Notes: generated by a model not told the origin, from the letters alone. Shown: positions 30,755 to 40,398, counted from the first letter of the stretch. The stretch is DNA of 64,000 nt from Terriglobia bacterium (GCA_021325175.1 JAJPHS010000052.1:1-64000), one strand, 5' to 3'. Program-made: numbers and translations.

Positions 30755-31987
30755 TTGCTCTCGTCTCCGCTGTTCGCGATTTTTCTGATCGTCGCCGTCG
30801 ACGTGCTCGGGTTGACGATCATGATCCCGCTGCTGCCGTTCTACGCCGAATCGCTCGGCGCGACGGCGACCGAGGTCGGCTGGCTGATCGGCGTGTACGC
30901 GGCCTGCCAGCTTATCTCCGGCCCGCTGCTCGGCCGCGCATCCGATCATACCGGCAGAAAGCCGCTGCTGCTGCTGAGCCAGTGCGGCACGCTCATCGGA
31001 TTTTTAGTGATGGCCTTCGCGCCCTCGCTCTGGGTGGTGTTTCTGGCGCGGATTATCGACGGCTCGACCGCCGGCAATCTTTCGCTCGCGCAAGCCTACA
31101 TCTCCGATGTGACGCGCCCCGAGGACCGGGCGAAATCCTTCGGCATTATCGGTATCGCTTTCGGCATGGGATTCCTGATCGGTCCGGCGATTTCCGGGTA
31201 TCTGGCGAAGTTCGATTATCACTACCCGATTTTCGCCGCCGCGGCGCTGTCCTTCACCAGTATTCTTTCCACGGCGTTTCTGCTGCCGGCGGTGAGAGGC
31301 GGCCGCGCTTCTTCTGATGGGCCGGGCGGGCGGCGGTTGTCGCTGCTGCAATGGGGCGAGTACGCGCGATACTTTCGCGATCCGCGCATCGCGCCGCTGC
31401 TGTACGAATTTCTGAGCTTCGCGCTGGCCTTCGCCATGTTCACCACGGGCTTTCCGTTATATGCGGAGCGGAGGCTGTACTGGCACGGCATGGCGTTCGG
31501 ACCCGAGCAGGTCGGCTTCACCTGGGCTTTCGCCGGCTTCCTGGGGATTTTTCTGCAAGGGCCCGCGCTCGGAAAATTGGTAAAGCGATTTGGCGAAGCG
31601 ACGCTCAATCGCGTCGGCTTCGCCGCCTACGTGACCAGCTACGCGCTGCTGGCGTTCTGCTATTCGATTCCGATGCTGGCCGCCGCGACGGTCGCCTCCG
31701 CGCTCGGCAGCCTGGTTCGGCCGACGCTCACCAGCATGGTCACGCAAGCCGCGCCGCGCCAGGAGCAAGGCGTCGTGCTGGGATTGACGCAATCGCTGAC
31801 GTCCCTCGGCCAGATCGCGGGACCGCCGCTCGCCGGATTCTTGATCCAGCGCGGGCTGCTGACCGGCTGGGGACTGACGGCGTCCGCCATCGTTCTCGCC
31901 GGTTTTCTCATTGCCGCGCGCTACCGCCCGGGCGATCCCGCCCCCTTCGCTCGCTCCGCGGCGCTGGGCCGCGATCAGGTGGATTGA
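30755..31987 (+). CDS. MFS transporter, TetA/TCR-like
   Basis: GPLLGRASDHTGRKPLLLLSQCG MFS motif A, AYISDVTRPEDRAKSFGIIG; TTG start. Confidence 0.9.
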   Translation: MLSSPLFAIFLIVAVDVLGLTIMIPLLPFYAESLGATATEVGWLIGVYAACQLISGPLLGRASDHTGRKPLLLLSQCGTLIGFLVMAFAPSLWVVFLARIIDGSTAGNLSLAQAYISDVTRPEDRAKSFGIIGIAFGMGFLIGPAISGYLAKFDYHYPIFAAAALSFTSILSTAFLLPAVRGGRASSDGPGGRRLSLLQWGEYARYFRDPRIAPLLYEFLSFALAFAMFTTGFPLYAERRLYWHGMAFGPEQVGFTWAFAGFLGIFLQGPALGKLVKRFGEATLNRVGFAAYVTSYALLAFCYSIPMLAAATVASALGSLVRPTLTSMVTQAAPRQEQGVVLGLTQSLTSLGQIAGPPLAGFLIQRGLLTGWGLTASAIVLAGFLIAARYRPGDPAPFARSAALGRDQVD

Positions 31988-33039
31988 ATCAGCGCGCGGA
32001 TGTAGCCATAGCAGAAGGCGAACGATTGCAGCCCGTTCGGATCGGCCGCGGCGCGCGGGACATGATCCGGCATCAGCATTCCGGAATAGCCGATCTCTTT
32101 ATAAACTTTGATCGCTTTCACGAAATCGACGTCGCCCTCGTCGGGAAACACTTCCTGAAAATCGTCGCGATGGCCACGAATATTGCGGAAGTGCACGTTG
32201 AAGATCTTCCCGCGCGAGCCGAAGTAGCGGATGACGTCGTAGATTTCGCTGCCGGGATGCTCCAGCATCTCGGAAACGGTTCCCTGGCAGAAGTTGAGAC
32301 CGTGGTAGCGGCTGGGCTTAATCGCGACAAATTTTTTCAGCCCGTCGACCGTGCCGAGCACCCGGACCACGCCTTGATAGCCTTCCGGCGGCATCCCGGG
32401 ATCGTGCGGATGACAGGCCATCTGGATTTTATATTCTTCGGCCACCGGGATGACGCGCTCCAGAAAATAAGTGATGCGCTCCCAGGCGGTATCGGCATCG
32501 ATGCGGCCGGCGCGCGTAAGCGGAGGATCGGGATGCGCGTCCTTCAGCCGCCAGGTAACATAGCTCGCGTCGCCTCGGCCGGGGCTCGGCGCGGTGCGCA
32601 CCACGCCCAGAAGGCTCATGTTGTATTTAATCGACGGAATTCCCGCTTCGGCGCAGTTTCGGATCATCGTTTGCAATTGCTCGATGTCGCGATCGCGCTG
32701 CGGGCTTTGTCCGAGCATGATGGCCGGATGCTTTTCTTTGTCGATGTGGCTCGATTCGAGAAACGGCGGCGCAATGCAATCGAGACTGATCCCGTTTTTC
32801 TCGCAAAGATCGCGCGTGCGCTTCAGCTCTTCGGCCGTGGCATAAAGGCGGTCGCCATCTATTTGGGGATACCCGCAGATGTTCCGCACGCCGTAGCGGG
32901 CGAGATATTTGAGATGCGCGTCGTTGGTCGGCGCCGATTGGCAGCCAAGTTTCGGCTGACCCGGTCTGGCCGCGGCGGCCGGCTCGCCTAACGGCAACGC
33001 GGCAGCGGCGGAGGTGGCGAAAAATCGTCGGCGGTTCAT
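31975..33039 (-). CDS. Mannonate dehydratase (UxuA-like) TIM-barrel protein with Tat signal
   Basis: MNRRRFFATSAAAALPLG Tat motif; CHPHDPGMPPEGYQGVVRVLGT, KIFNVHFRNIRGHRDDFQEVFPDEGDVDF. Confidence 0.85.
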   Translation of the reverse strand: MNRRRFFATSAAAALPLGEPAAAARPGQPKLGCQSAPTNDAHLKYLARYGVRNICGYPQIDGDRLYATAEELKRTRDLCEKNGISLDCIAPPFLESSHIDKEKHPAIMLGQSPQRDRDIEQLQTMIRNCAEAGIPSIKYNMSLLGVVRTAPSPGRGDASYVTWRLKDAHPDPPLTRAGRIDADTAWERITYFLERVIPVAEEYKIQMACHPHDPGMPPEGYQGVVRVLGTVDGLKKFVAIKPSRYHGLNFCQGTVSEMLEHPGSEIYDVIRYFGSRGKIFNVHFRNIRGHRDDFQEVFPDEGDVDFVKAIKVYKEIGYSGMLMPDHVPRAAADPNGLQSFAFCYGYIRALIQST

Positions 33040-33114
33040 GCGGCAACTATCATATCCGGTTCAATCCGCCGCTAGAAGGCGGCCGTTCGGATAAGATTTG
33101 ATGCAGGCCAGGAC

Positions 33115-33666
33115 ATGAAGCAAAGGGAACAACTCCGCGAGCGTAAGATCATCGTCTATATCGCGACGAGCGCGGATGGCTATATCGCCCGCCCCGACGG
33201 CGGCATCGACTGGCTCGAACGCCCTCAACCCAGAGGCGGATACGGTATCGCGAATTTCTGGCGGTCCATCGACACCATCCTGTGGGGACGAAAAACTTAC
33301 GATTTCGCGGTGAGCATGGGCGGCGTCGGCATGTACGGCAACGTGAAGCACTACGCGTTTTCGCGCCGGCCTCCCGCCGATCCGCTTCCGGGCGTCCAGT
33401 TTGTTTCCGAGCCGATCCCGGAGTTCGCGGGCAAGCTCCGCGCCGCGCCGGGCAAGAATATTTGGATGATGGGCGGCGCTGGAATCATCGCATCGTTCCT
33501 TGACGCCGGCGCCATCGATGAATTCTCTATCCATGTGATTCCGGTGATGATCGGCGAAGGCATTCCGCTGGTCGCGCCTCGCCACCGGAATATTCCGCTC
33601 GAACTGATCTCCTTGCGCTCCTACGCCGATGGCGTGGTCCACCTGAATTACCGCGTCCAACGCTAG
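33115..33666 (+). CDS. Dihydrofolate reductase / RibD C-terminal family protein
   Basis: IVYIATSADGYIARPDGGIDWLE, WGRKTYDF, IWMMGGAGIIASFLDAGAIDEFSIHVIPVMIGEGIPLV. Confidence 0.88.
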   Translation: MKQREQLRERKIIVYIATSADGYIARPDGGIDWLERPQPRGGYGIANFWRSIDTILWGRKTYDFAVSMGGVGMYGNVKHYAFSRRPPADPLPGVQFVSEPIPEFAGKLRAAPGKNIWMMGGAGIIASFLDAGAIDEFSIHVIPVMIGEGIPLVAPRHRNIPLELISLRSYADGVVHLNYRVQR

Positions 33667-33681
33667 CGCCACAAAAAATTT

Positions 33682-33709
33682 TTGAGATTGGCGGGCTTTA
33701 TGATATATT
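33682..33709 (+). promoter_or_regulatory. Candidate sigma-70 promoter TTGAGA-16 nt-TATATT for the leader/DAHP synthase transcript
   Basis: -35 33682-33687, -10 33704-33709; predicted TSS about 33716-33718, coinciding with the leader ATG. Confidence 0.55.
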
Positions 33710-33717
33710 GATCTTTC

Positions 33718-33762
33718 ATGTTTGGCGCTCGCCGGTTCTGGTCGTATTACTTTAGCACCTGA
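33718..33762 (+). CDS. Aromatic-rich leader peptide MFGARRFWSYYFST*
   Basis: ATG TTT GGC GCT CGC CGG TTC TGG TCG TAT TAC TTT AGC ACC TGA; 6/14 aromatic; followed by antiterminator/terminator. Confidence 0.8.
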   Translation: MFGARRFWSYYFST

Positions 33763-33799
33763 ATCGCGCGAGTGGGCTGAACGTTTTTTAGATGAATCC

Positions 33800-33825
33800 A
33801 ACCCACTCGAAAGAGTGGGTTTTTT
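33800..33825 (+). terminator. Intrinsic terminator of the attenuator
   Basis: AACCCACTC-GAAA-GAGTGGGTT (9 bp, GAAA tetraloop) followed by TTTT; alternative pairing of 33769-33776 CGAGTGGG with 33802-33809 CCCACTCG. Confidence 0.88.
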
Positions 33826-33842
33826 GTTTTTAGGGGGCTTCC

Positions 33843-34886
33843 ATGATCGTTTCGATGAGGTTGCATGCGACAAAGGAGGAAGTAGACGCGGTGCGGAGAA
33901 GAATTGAAGAGTTCGGCTATAAAGTCCATTCGATTGAGGGCGAAGAAAGGGTGGTAATCGGAGCGGTGGGAATCGGCGACGTGACGCAGTGCCTGGAATC
34001 GTTGGAGGCGATGCCGGGCGTGGAGAAAGCGGTCCGGATTTCAGCGCCTTACAAGTTCGTCAGCCGCGAATTCCGGCCGGCAAAGACGGAAATTCGCGTG
34101 CGCGGGGTGACCTTCGGCGGCGAGGAATTCATCGTGATGGCGGGACCTTGCTCGGTCGAAGGCGAGCGGCAAATTCTTGAAGCGGCGGAAATTGTCGCGC
34201 GCGAGGGCGCCAAATTTCTGCGCGGCGGCGCGTTCAAGCCGCGAACGTCGCCCTACGATTTTCAAGGATTGGCGCTCGAAGGATTGAAGCTGCTCGACAA
34301 GGCGCGGCAGGCGACCGGTTTGGGCATCATCACCGAAGTGATGAGCGACGGCGATGTGGAAATGGTCGCCGAATACGCGGATATTTTGCAAATTGGCGCG
34401 CGAAACATGCAAAATTTCGCGCTTTTGAAGGCTCTTGGGAAATGCCGCCGGCCGGTGCTGCTGAAGCGCGGCATGAGCTCGACCATCAAGGAATTGCTCA
34501 TGAGCGCGGAGTATATCGTGGCGCACGGCAATCCGCAGGTGATGCTGTGCGAGCGTGGAATCCGCACTTTCGAGACCGCGACCCGGAACACGTGCGATCT
34601 CGCCGCGATTGCCGCGCTCGATGAGCTGACGCATCTGCCGTTAATTCTTGATCCGAGCCATGCGACGGGAAAGCGCAGTCTGGTTCCCGCCGTGGCGCGC
34701 GCCGGCGTCGCGATCGGCGCGGATGGATTGCTGGTGGAAGTTCATCCGGCGCCGGAAAAGGCGATGAGCGATGGAGCGCAATCGCTCGATCCCAAGCAGT
34801 TCGCCGCCATGATGCGCGATCTTCAGCCATATATAGAACTGTGGAAAGCGCAACGGGCGCGGCGGCTGGCCGCGCAGGCGATGTGA
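33843..34886 (+). CDS. aroF: 3-deoxy-7-phosphoheptulonate (DAHP) synthase with N-terminal regulatory domain (Thermotoga-like class)
   Basis: [74 protein letters not shown] 5 nt before ATG. Confidence 0.95.
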   Translation: MIVSMRLHATKEEVDAVRRRIEEFGYKVHSIEGEERVVIGAVGIGDVTQCLESLEAMPGVEKAVRISAPYKFVSREFRPAKTEIRVRGVTFGGEEFIVMAGPCSVEGERQILEAAEIVAREGAKFLRGGAFKPRTSPYDFQGLALEGLKLLDKARQATGLGIITEVMSDGDVEMVAEYADILQIGARNMQNFALLKALGKCRRPVLLKRGMSSTIKELLMSAEYIVAHGNPQVMLCERGIRTFETATRNTCDLAAIAALDELTHLPLILDPSHATGKRSLVPAVARAGVAIGADGLLVEVHPAPEKAMSDGAQSLDPKQFAAMMRDLQPYIELWKAQRARRLAAQAM

Positions 34887-34910
34887 TCGTGAGCGGGTTA
34901 TCATAGCCAA

Positions 34911-35840
34911 TTGATCCCGGAAATGACAGCGCGGCTTCGGCCCTGGCACCTGATGGTGCTGGCGCTGCTCGTCTGCGGCGCGGTTCTGGGAGTGGTGCGA
35001 TGGCGATTCCAGCAGCGAAGCTTCTCCGCCGCCACGCTGGTCGAGTGCCTGCCGCCGGATCAGGCCATCCACGTTTATTTGAACGTCGCGTCCCTGCGAG
35101 ATAGCGGGCTGCTCGATCTGCTCGCCGGCTCCAAGGCCGCCGAGGAGCCAGATTACAAACGATTCGTGGGTCAGACCGGCTTCGATTATCGCGGCGATCT
35201 GGATGAAGTGGCGGCGGCGTTTATCCGCGGCAGCGTGTACATGGCCATCCGCGGTCGCTTCGATTGGAAAAAACTGAACGCCTACGCCGAATCGCAGGGC
35301 GGCGCCTGCCGCAACACGATTTGCGAAATGCCGGCGAGCGAGGCAGGCCGGCACATCTCGTTTTATCCGATCCGCTCGAATGTTCTGGCCCTGGCGGTTT
35401 CCCTCGAACAGCGCGGGGTAAATATAATCGGTCCGGAGCAGTGGTCGAATCCGCCGCGGCTGCCGCCGGAGCCCGTGTGGATTTCGGCGCCTTCGTTCGT
35501 TTTCGCCGACGTCAAGGATCTGCCGGAGGGAACGCACGCGTTTTTGAGCCCGCTCGCCTCGGCGCAGAAGGCGACGTTCGCCATCGGCCCGGACGGGAAT
35601 CAGTTGCGGATACGCGCGGAGGTGCTGTGCAACTCCGCGGCGGACGCGGCTTCGCTGGCCGCGCAACTTACCAGATCGACCGAGCTTCTGAATAAAATGC
35701 TGGCGCGAGATCAAATGACGCCCAACCCGCGCGACTTGAGCTCGGTTTTAGGCGGCGGAAAATTCGAGCAGCAGGACAATCGCGTTCTCGGCGCCTGGCC
35801 CATGGATCGCCGCTTTGTCGAGGCTGTGGCGGGGCAGTAG
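34911..35840 (+). CDS. Membrane-anchored hypothetical protein
   Basis: N-terminal TM, no confident family; consistent coding frame. Confidence 0.65.
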   Translation: MIPEMTARLRPWHLMVLALLVCGAVLGVVRWRFQQRSFSAATLVECLPPDQAIHVYLNVASLRDSGLLDLLAGSKAAEEPDYKRFVGQTGFDYRGDLDEVAAAFIRGSVYMAIRGRFDWKKLNAYAESQGGACRNTICEMPASEAGRHISFYPIRSNVLALAVSLEQRGVNIIGPEQWSNPPRLPPEPVWISAPSFVFADVKDLPEGTHAFLSPLASAQKATFAIGPDGNQLRIRAEVLCNSAADAASLAAQLTRSTELLNKMLARDQMTPNPRDLSSVLGGGKFEQQDNRVLGAWPMDRRFVEAVAGQ

Positions 35841-35890
35841 ATAACGCCCGTTCTGACGGAGCTGGCTCAATTTTTGCCACAATAAGGCCG

Positions 35891-37144
35891 ATGCAAGTTC
35901 GCGTGCTTGCCTTTGTGCTGGCCGGAGGAAAGGGTACCCGGCTGTATCTGCTTACCAAGGAACGGGCGAAACCGGCGGTGCCGTTCGGGGGCCGGTACCG
36001 TATCATCGATTTCGTCCTCAGCAACTTGATCAACTCCGGCTTCTACTCCATCTACGTGCTGATCCAGTTCAAGAGCCAGAGCCTGCTGCAACATCTGCGC
36101 GACGGCTGGGAAATGAGCAGCCTGCTGAAGCAGCATTTTATTATTCCCGTGCCGGCGCAGATGCGATCGCCCGGCGAGGACTGGTACCGCGGCACGGCCG
36201 ACGCGATCTATCAAAACATCAATCTCATCGAGCAGGCCGATCCGGATTTCGTGATCATCTTCGGCGCCGATCATATTTACCGGATGAACATCCGGGAGAT
36301 GCTCGAATATCATATGCACAAACGCGCGGAGGCGACGATCGCGGCAATTCCCATGCCTCGCCAGTACGCATCCGAGTTCGGCGTGATCGAAACCGCGCCG
36401 GACGCCTCGGTGCTGGCGTTTCACGAAAAGCGGGCCGACGCTCCCTCGATTCCCGGCCACCCGGATGAAGTTTTCGCCTCGATGGGCAATTATATTTTTT
36501 CGACAAACCTGCTGCTGCGGGAACTGAACGCCGACGCGCAGAATGAAAACAGTTCGCACGACTTCGGGCGCGATATTTTGCCGTCGCTGGTGGGGCGGGC
36601 GGAAATGTTCGCCTACGATTTTCAAACCAACCGCATTCCCGGCGATCCGCTGGCGCAGCAGCCCTATTGGCGCGACGTGGGAACCATCGACTCGTTTTTT
36701 GAAGCGAACATGGACCTTCGCGCCGTAACGCCCGCTCTGAATCTTTATAACCGCCAATGGCCGCTGCGCACCGCCAGTTATTCCGACGCGCCCGCGAAAT
36801 TCATTTTCGACGAGCAGGGCCGGCGCGGGATGGCCATCGACTCCATCGTCTCCGGTGGCACGATTTTATCCGGCGGCATCGTCAGAAACTCCGTATTGGG
36901 CCGCGGCGTCCGCGTGCACTCCGGCGCCGTGGTGGAGGATTCGATTCTGTTCGATAACGTCGATATCGGCCGCCGGGCACGCGTGCGGCGGGCGATTCTC
37001 GACAAAAACGTCCATATTCCCGAGGATGGCGTGATCGGCTACGATCTCGATCACGACCGCCAGCTTTATCACGTCACCGCAAGCGGCATTGTGGTGATGG
37101 AAGGGCATCGTTCCATGGTGGAAGTGGCCTCGATGCGGGTGTAA
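35891..37144 (+). CDS. glgC: Glucose-1-phosphate adenylyltransferase
   Basis: LAGGKGTRLYLLTKERAKPAVPFGGRYRIIDFVLSNLINSGF, GTADAIYQN, DHIYRMN. Confidence 0.94.
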   Translation: MQVRVLAFVLAGGKGTRLYLLTKERAKPAVPFGGRYRIIDFVLSNLINSGFYSIYVLIQFKSQSLLQHLRDGWEMSSLLKQHFIIPVPAQMRSPGEDWYRGTADAIYQNINLIEQADPDFVIIFGADHIYRMNIREMLEYHMHKRAEATIAAIPMPRQYASEFGVIETAPDASVLAFHEKRADAPSIPGHPDEVFASMGNYIFSTNLLLRELNADAQNENSSHDFGRDILPSLVGRAEMFAYDFQTNRIPGDPLAQQPYWRDVGTIDSFFEANMDLRAVTPALNLYNRQWPLRTASYSDAPAKFIFDEQGRRGMAIDSIVSGGTILSGGIVRNSVLGRGVRVHSGAVVEDSILFDNVDIGRRARVRRAILDKNVHIPEDGVIGYDLDHDRQLYHVTASGIVVMEGHRSMVEVASMRV

Positions 37145-37163
37145 TCGCCTCCGTCTCTGTTAA

Positions 37164-37183
37164 ACGACATTGTCGTGTATAAT
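37164..37183 (+). promoter_or_regulatory. TATAAT -10 box overlapped upstream by palindrome ACGACA-T-TGTCGT
   Basis: Palindrome 37164-37176, TATAAT 37178-37183, ATG at 37192. Confidence 0.55.
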
Positions 37184-37191
37184 GGTCGAAT

Positions 37192-40100
37192 ATGGTTCGG
37201 CCCGTTCTGCTGGCGTGTTTTGCCGCTTCGCTTCAGGCGCAGGTTTCCGGCGTCATCTCCGGAACCATTACCGACCCTTCCGGCGCCGTTGTCTCCGGCG
37301 CTTCCGTCACCATTGTGAATCTGGATCAGGGCGCCGTGCGGACAGCCGTTTCCAACGGCCAAGGCTGGTATGAAGCGGGTCCACTCCCGGCTGGCGCCTA
37401 TGAAATTCGCGCGCTCAAGCAAGGTTTTGCGGAAACGGTGCGAACCGGCGTGCGGCTGGCGGTCGGGCAGGAAGCGACGGTTGATCTCCGCCTTAGCCTC
37501 GGCGAGTCGAACCAGCAGGTGACGGTGAACGCCGACGCCCCGCTGCTCGGCTCTGGAGCGGCCCGCGTATCCGGTCTGGTCGGCGATAAAGAAATCCGTG
37601 ACCTTCCGCTGAACGGGCGCAGCTATGACGAGTTGCTGACGCTCAATCCGGGAGTCGTCAATTTCACCTGGGAAAAAACCGGCGGCGTTGGCGTTTCCAA
37701 TTCAACGAATGGAAACAACTTCGCCGTCTCCGGCAACCGGCCGCAGCAAAATTTATATCTGTTGAATGGCGTGGAGTTCACCGGCGCCGCGGAAAACAAC
37801 ATGCAGCCCGGCGGCACCAGCCAGGAACTCCTCGGCGTGGACGCTGTCCGGGAGTTCAATGTACTCACCGACACCTACAGCGCGGAATATGGCAAACATC
37901 CCGGCGCGCAGGTCCTGATTGTGACCCAGTCCGGCGGTAATCTGCTTCACGGATCGTTGTATGAATTTTTTCGAAATAACGCTCTCGACGCGCGCAATTT
38001 TTTGGACGCCGGTTCCGTTCCGGGATTCGAGCGCAATCAGTTTGGCGGCTCGCTGGGCGGTCCAATCCGCAAGGATCGGACATTTTATTTCGTCAACTTC
38101 GAAGGACTCGAACAGCACCTGCACCAAACCGGAGTCGATCTGGTTCCGGATAACAATGCTCGGGCTGGATATTTGCCGTGCACTCTGATCAGTCCGGCGC
38201 CGTCATCTTGCTCGCCGGCCGGATTGGCATTTGTCGGGGTTTCTCCGCTGATCAATGCCTGGCCTGCTCCGGCTCCGGGCGCGCCGGATTTCGGCGGCAT
38301 CGCGGAAGCGTTCAATAACCCTTTGCAAACCATCCGCGACGACTTCGGAACCGCGCGATTGGACCATATTTTCTCCGAGCGGGATTCCTTCAGCGCCACT
38401 TACACGATCGACGACAGCGCCGACGTCACGCCCACCAGCACCAATGCCTACAGCACGGATTTGGCAAGTCTTCGCGAACAGGTAGCGACGCTCGAAGAAA
38501 CTCGCGTCTTTTCTCCCTCTGTCGTGAATACCGTAAGAGTGGGTTACTCGCGCGCGGGATATTACTTCACCGGTGAACCGACGCCACAATCGCCCGCGGC
38601 GAGCCTTCCCGGATTTCTAAGCGGCGCTCAAATCGGCGCGCTGGTGGTCGGCGGCAGCTCGGCGTCGAATCCCGCCGCGCAGCTCAGCCTCGCTGGAAGT
38701 AACAACGGCAGCAACTTGCCGGTGACGCGCAATCTGTTTACTTATGAGGATCAGATCCATGTCACTCGCGGCCGCCACCAACTCACTGCCGGCGCCTGGT
38801 TTCAACGCCTGCAATCGAATGAGGAGCTCGCTCTCAGCCAGTATGGACAGGCGACATTCGCCAGCCTGCAAACTTTGCTGCAAGGCACGATTGGGACGCT
38901 ACTCTATGACCCTTCTCCCACCGAGATGACTTGGAGATCGTTGTTCGGCGCCTTATTCATACAGGATTCGATTAAGGTGACTCCGCGGCTGACTCTTTCG
39001 CTCGGTTTTCGAAGCGAATTCACAACGGGATGGAATGAAGCTTACGGCCGCGCGGCGAATTATACGTACCCGAACGGCGTAATTTCCTCACAACCCAACA
39101 TCGGCAGCTCTGAATTTACGGTGAATCGCGGAAAGTTTCTTCCGCAGCCGAGATTCGGCCTTGCCTGGCAGCCAATCCGCGCCCGGACCGTAATTCGCGC
39201 CGGATTCGGCATATATGACGACCTTCAGGACGCGCTTGGTTACCGCGCTGACCAGAATGCTCCCTTCAATCCGACTTATAGCGTCTCGAATATCAGTGTC
39301 TCCCAGCTTCCTTTGACTCGATCCGTAGTTCCAACCGCGGCGAAGTTAGTCCCCGGTGGAGTTCAACCGGATCTCTATACTCCGACCCTCATTTCTTACT
39401 CATTCCGCATTGAACAGGAGCTGAGCGCGAATACTTTACTGACCATTGGCTATATCGGCTCCCATGGATATCATGAACTGATCGGGATTGATGCGAATGA
39501 ACCTTTTCCGGTTATCTGTCCCGCCTCACCGTGTCCGGCTGTTTATCCCAACGGCTTCCCTGCGGGCATCGCGGGCACGCCGGTTCCCGCGGGAACTTAC
39601 TTCGTTCCTACTTCGACCCGGGCAAATGCGGCGCTAGGCAACACCTGGACTTATTTTTCCGAAGGCGTGAGCTCGTACAATTCGCTTCAGATCGATGTGA
39701 ATCATCGGTTCAGTAAGAATCTGAATGTGCGTGGAGTTTATACCCGCTCAAAGACGCTCGACGATGGGGACTCACCCAATTCCACCACTTCCGGCGGCGA
39801 GCCGGCGCTCGCTTCCAATCCCTTTAATCTTCGATCCGATTGGGGATTGGCAGCCTTCGACGTTCGAAACGTTGCGGTGTTTCACGCGAGCTATTCTTTT
39901 CCATGGGCGAAGCGAAATCTTTTCGCCGCTGGCTGGACTGTGAATTCCATCCTTACATTTCAGGGAGGGTTTCCATTCACTCCACAACTGAGTTACAACC
40001 CTTCCAATAACGGAGACACAAGGAATCCCGTTCGTCCCTTTGTGAATCCGAATTTTCAAGGCCGGGTTATCCTCGGCAGCCCGAATGAGTGGTTTAATGC

Positions 40101-40398
40101 GGCTGCGTTCTTAGCTCCGCCGAATAACAGCGGATTTTACGGAAACCTGGGGCGAGATACTTTGATCGGACCGGGCGTGGCGGTGTGGGATTTTTCTGTG
40201 ATCAAGGGAACCCGCCTCCGCGAAAGGTTTCGAAGCCAGTTTCGAGCCGAGTTTTTCAACCTGCTGAACCATCCGAATTTCAATACGCCGAACGCGGTAG
40301 TATTTACGCCCTCCGGCCTATCTCCCACCGCCGGACTTGTTACCAGCACATCGACAACTTCGCGGCAGATTCAATTCGGCTTGAAGCTGTTTTGGTGA
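37192..40398 (+). CDS. TonB-dependent receptor with N-terminal carboxypeptidase-regulatory-like domain (Oar-like)
   Basis: VSGVISGTITDPSGAVVSGASVTIVNLDQG, plug and large beta-barrel; LFGALFIQDSIKVTPRLTLSLGFRSE; C-terminal RQIQFGLKLFW. Confidence 0.92.
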   Translation: MVRPVLLACFAASLQAQVSGVISGTITDPSGAVVSGASVTIVNLDQGAVRTAVSNGQGWYEAGPLPAGAYEIRALKQGFAETVRTGVRLAVGQEATVDLRLSLGESNQQVTVNADAPLLGSGAARVSGLVGDKEIRDLPLNGRSYDELLTLNPGVVNFTWEKTGGVGVSNSTNGNNFAVSGNRPQQNLYLLNGVEFTGAAENNMQPGGTSQELLGVDAVREFNVLTDTYSAEYGKHPGAQVLIVTQSGGNLLHGSLYEFFRNNALDARNFLDAGSVPGFERNQFGGSLGGPIRKDRTFYFVNFEGLEQHLHQTGVDLVPDNNARAGYLPCTLISPAPSSCSPAGLAFVGVSPLINAWPAPAPGAPDFGGIAEAFNNPLQTIRDDFGTARLDHIFSERDSFSATYTIDDSADVTPTSTNAYSTDLASLREQVATLEETRVFSPSVVNTVRVGYSRAGYYFTGEPTPQSPAASLPGFLSGAQIGALVVGGSSASNPAAQLSLAGSNNGSNLPVTRNLFTYEDQIHVTRGRHQLTAGAWFQRLQSNEELALSQYGQATFASLQTLLQGTIGTLLYDPSPTEMTWRSLFGALFIQDSIKVTPRLTLSLGFRSEFTTGWNEAYGRAANYTYPNGVISSQPNIGSSEFTVNRGKFLPQPRFGLAWQPIRARTVIRAGFGIYDDLQDALGYRADQNAPFNPTYSVSNISVSQLPLTRSVVPTAAKLVPGGVQPDLYTPTLISYSFRIEQELSANTLLTIGYIGSHGYHELIGIDANEPFPVICPASPCPAVYPNGFPAGIAGTPVPAGTYFVPTSTRANAALGNTWTYFSEGVSSYNSLQIDVNHRFSKNLNVRGVYTRSKTLDDGDSPNSTTSGGEPALASNPFNLRSDWGLAAFDVRNVAVFHASYSFPWAKRNLFAAGWTVNSILTFQGGFPFTPQLSYNPSNNGDTRNPVRPFVNPNFQGRVILGSPNEWFNAAAFLAPPNNSGFYGNLGRDTLIGPGVAVWDFSVIKGTRLRERFRSQFRAEFFNLLNHPNFNTPNAVVFTPSGLSPTAGLVTSTSTTSRQIQFGLKLFW

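Noticed and set aside
31351-32991. 546-aa plus-strand ORF overlapping the MFS gene and antisense to the mannonate dehydratase-like gene
   Set aside because: Overlaps two convincing genes; no domain.
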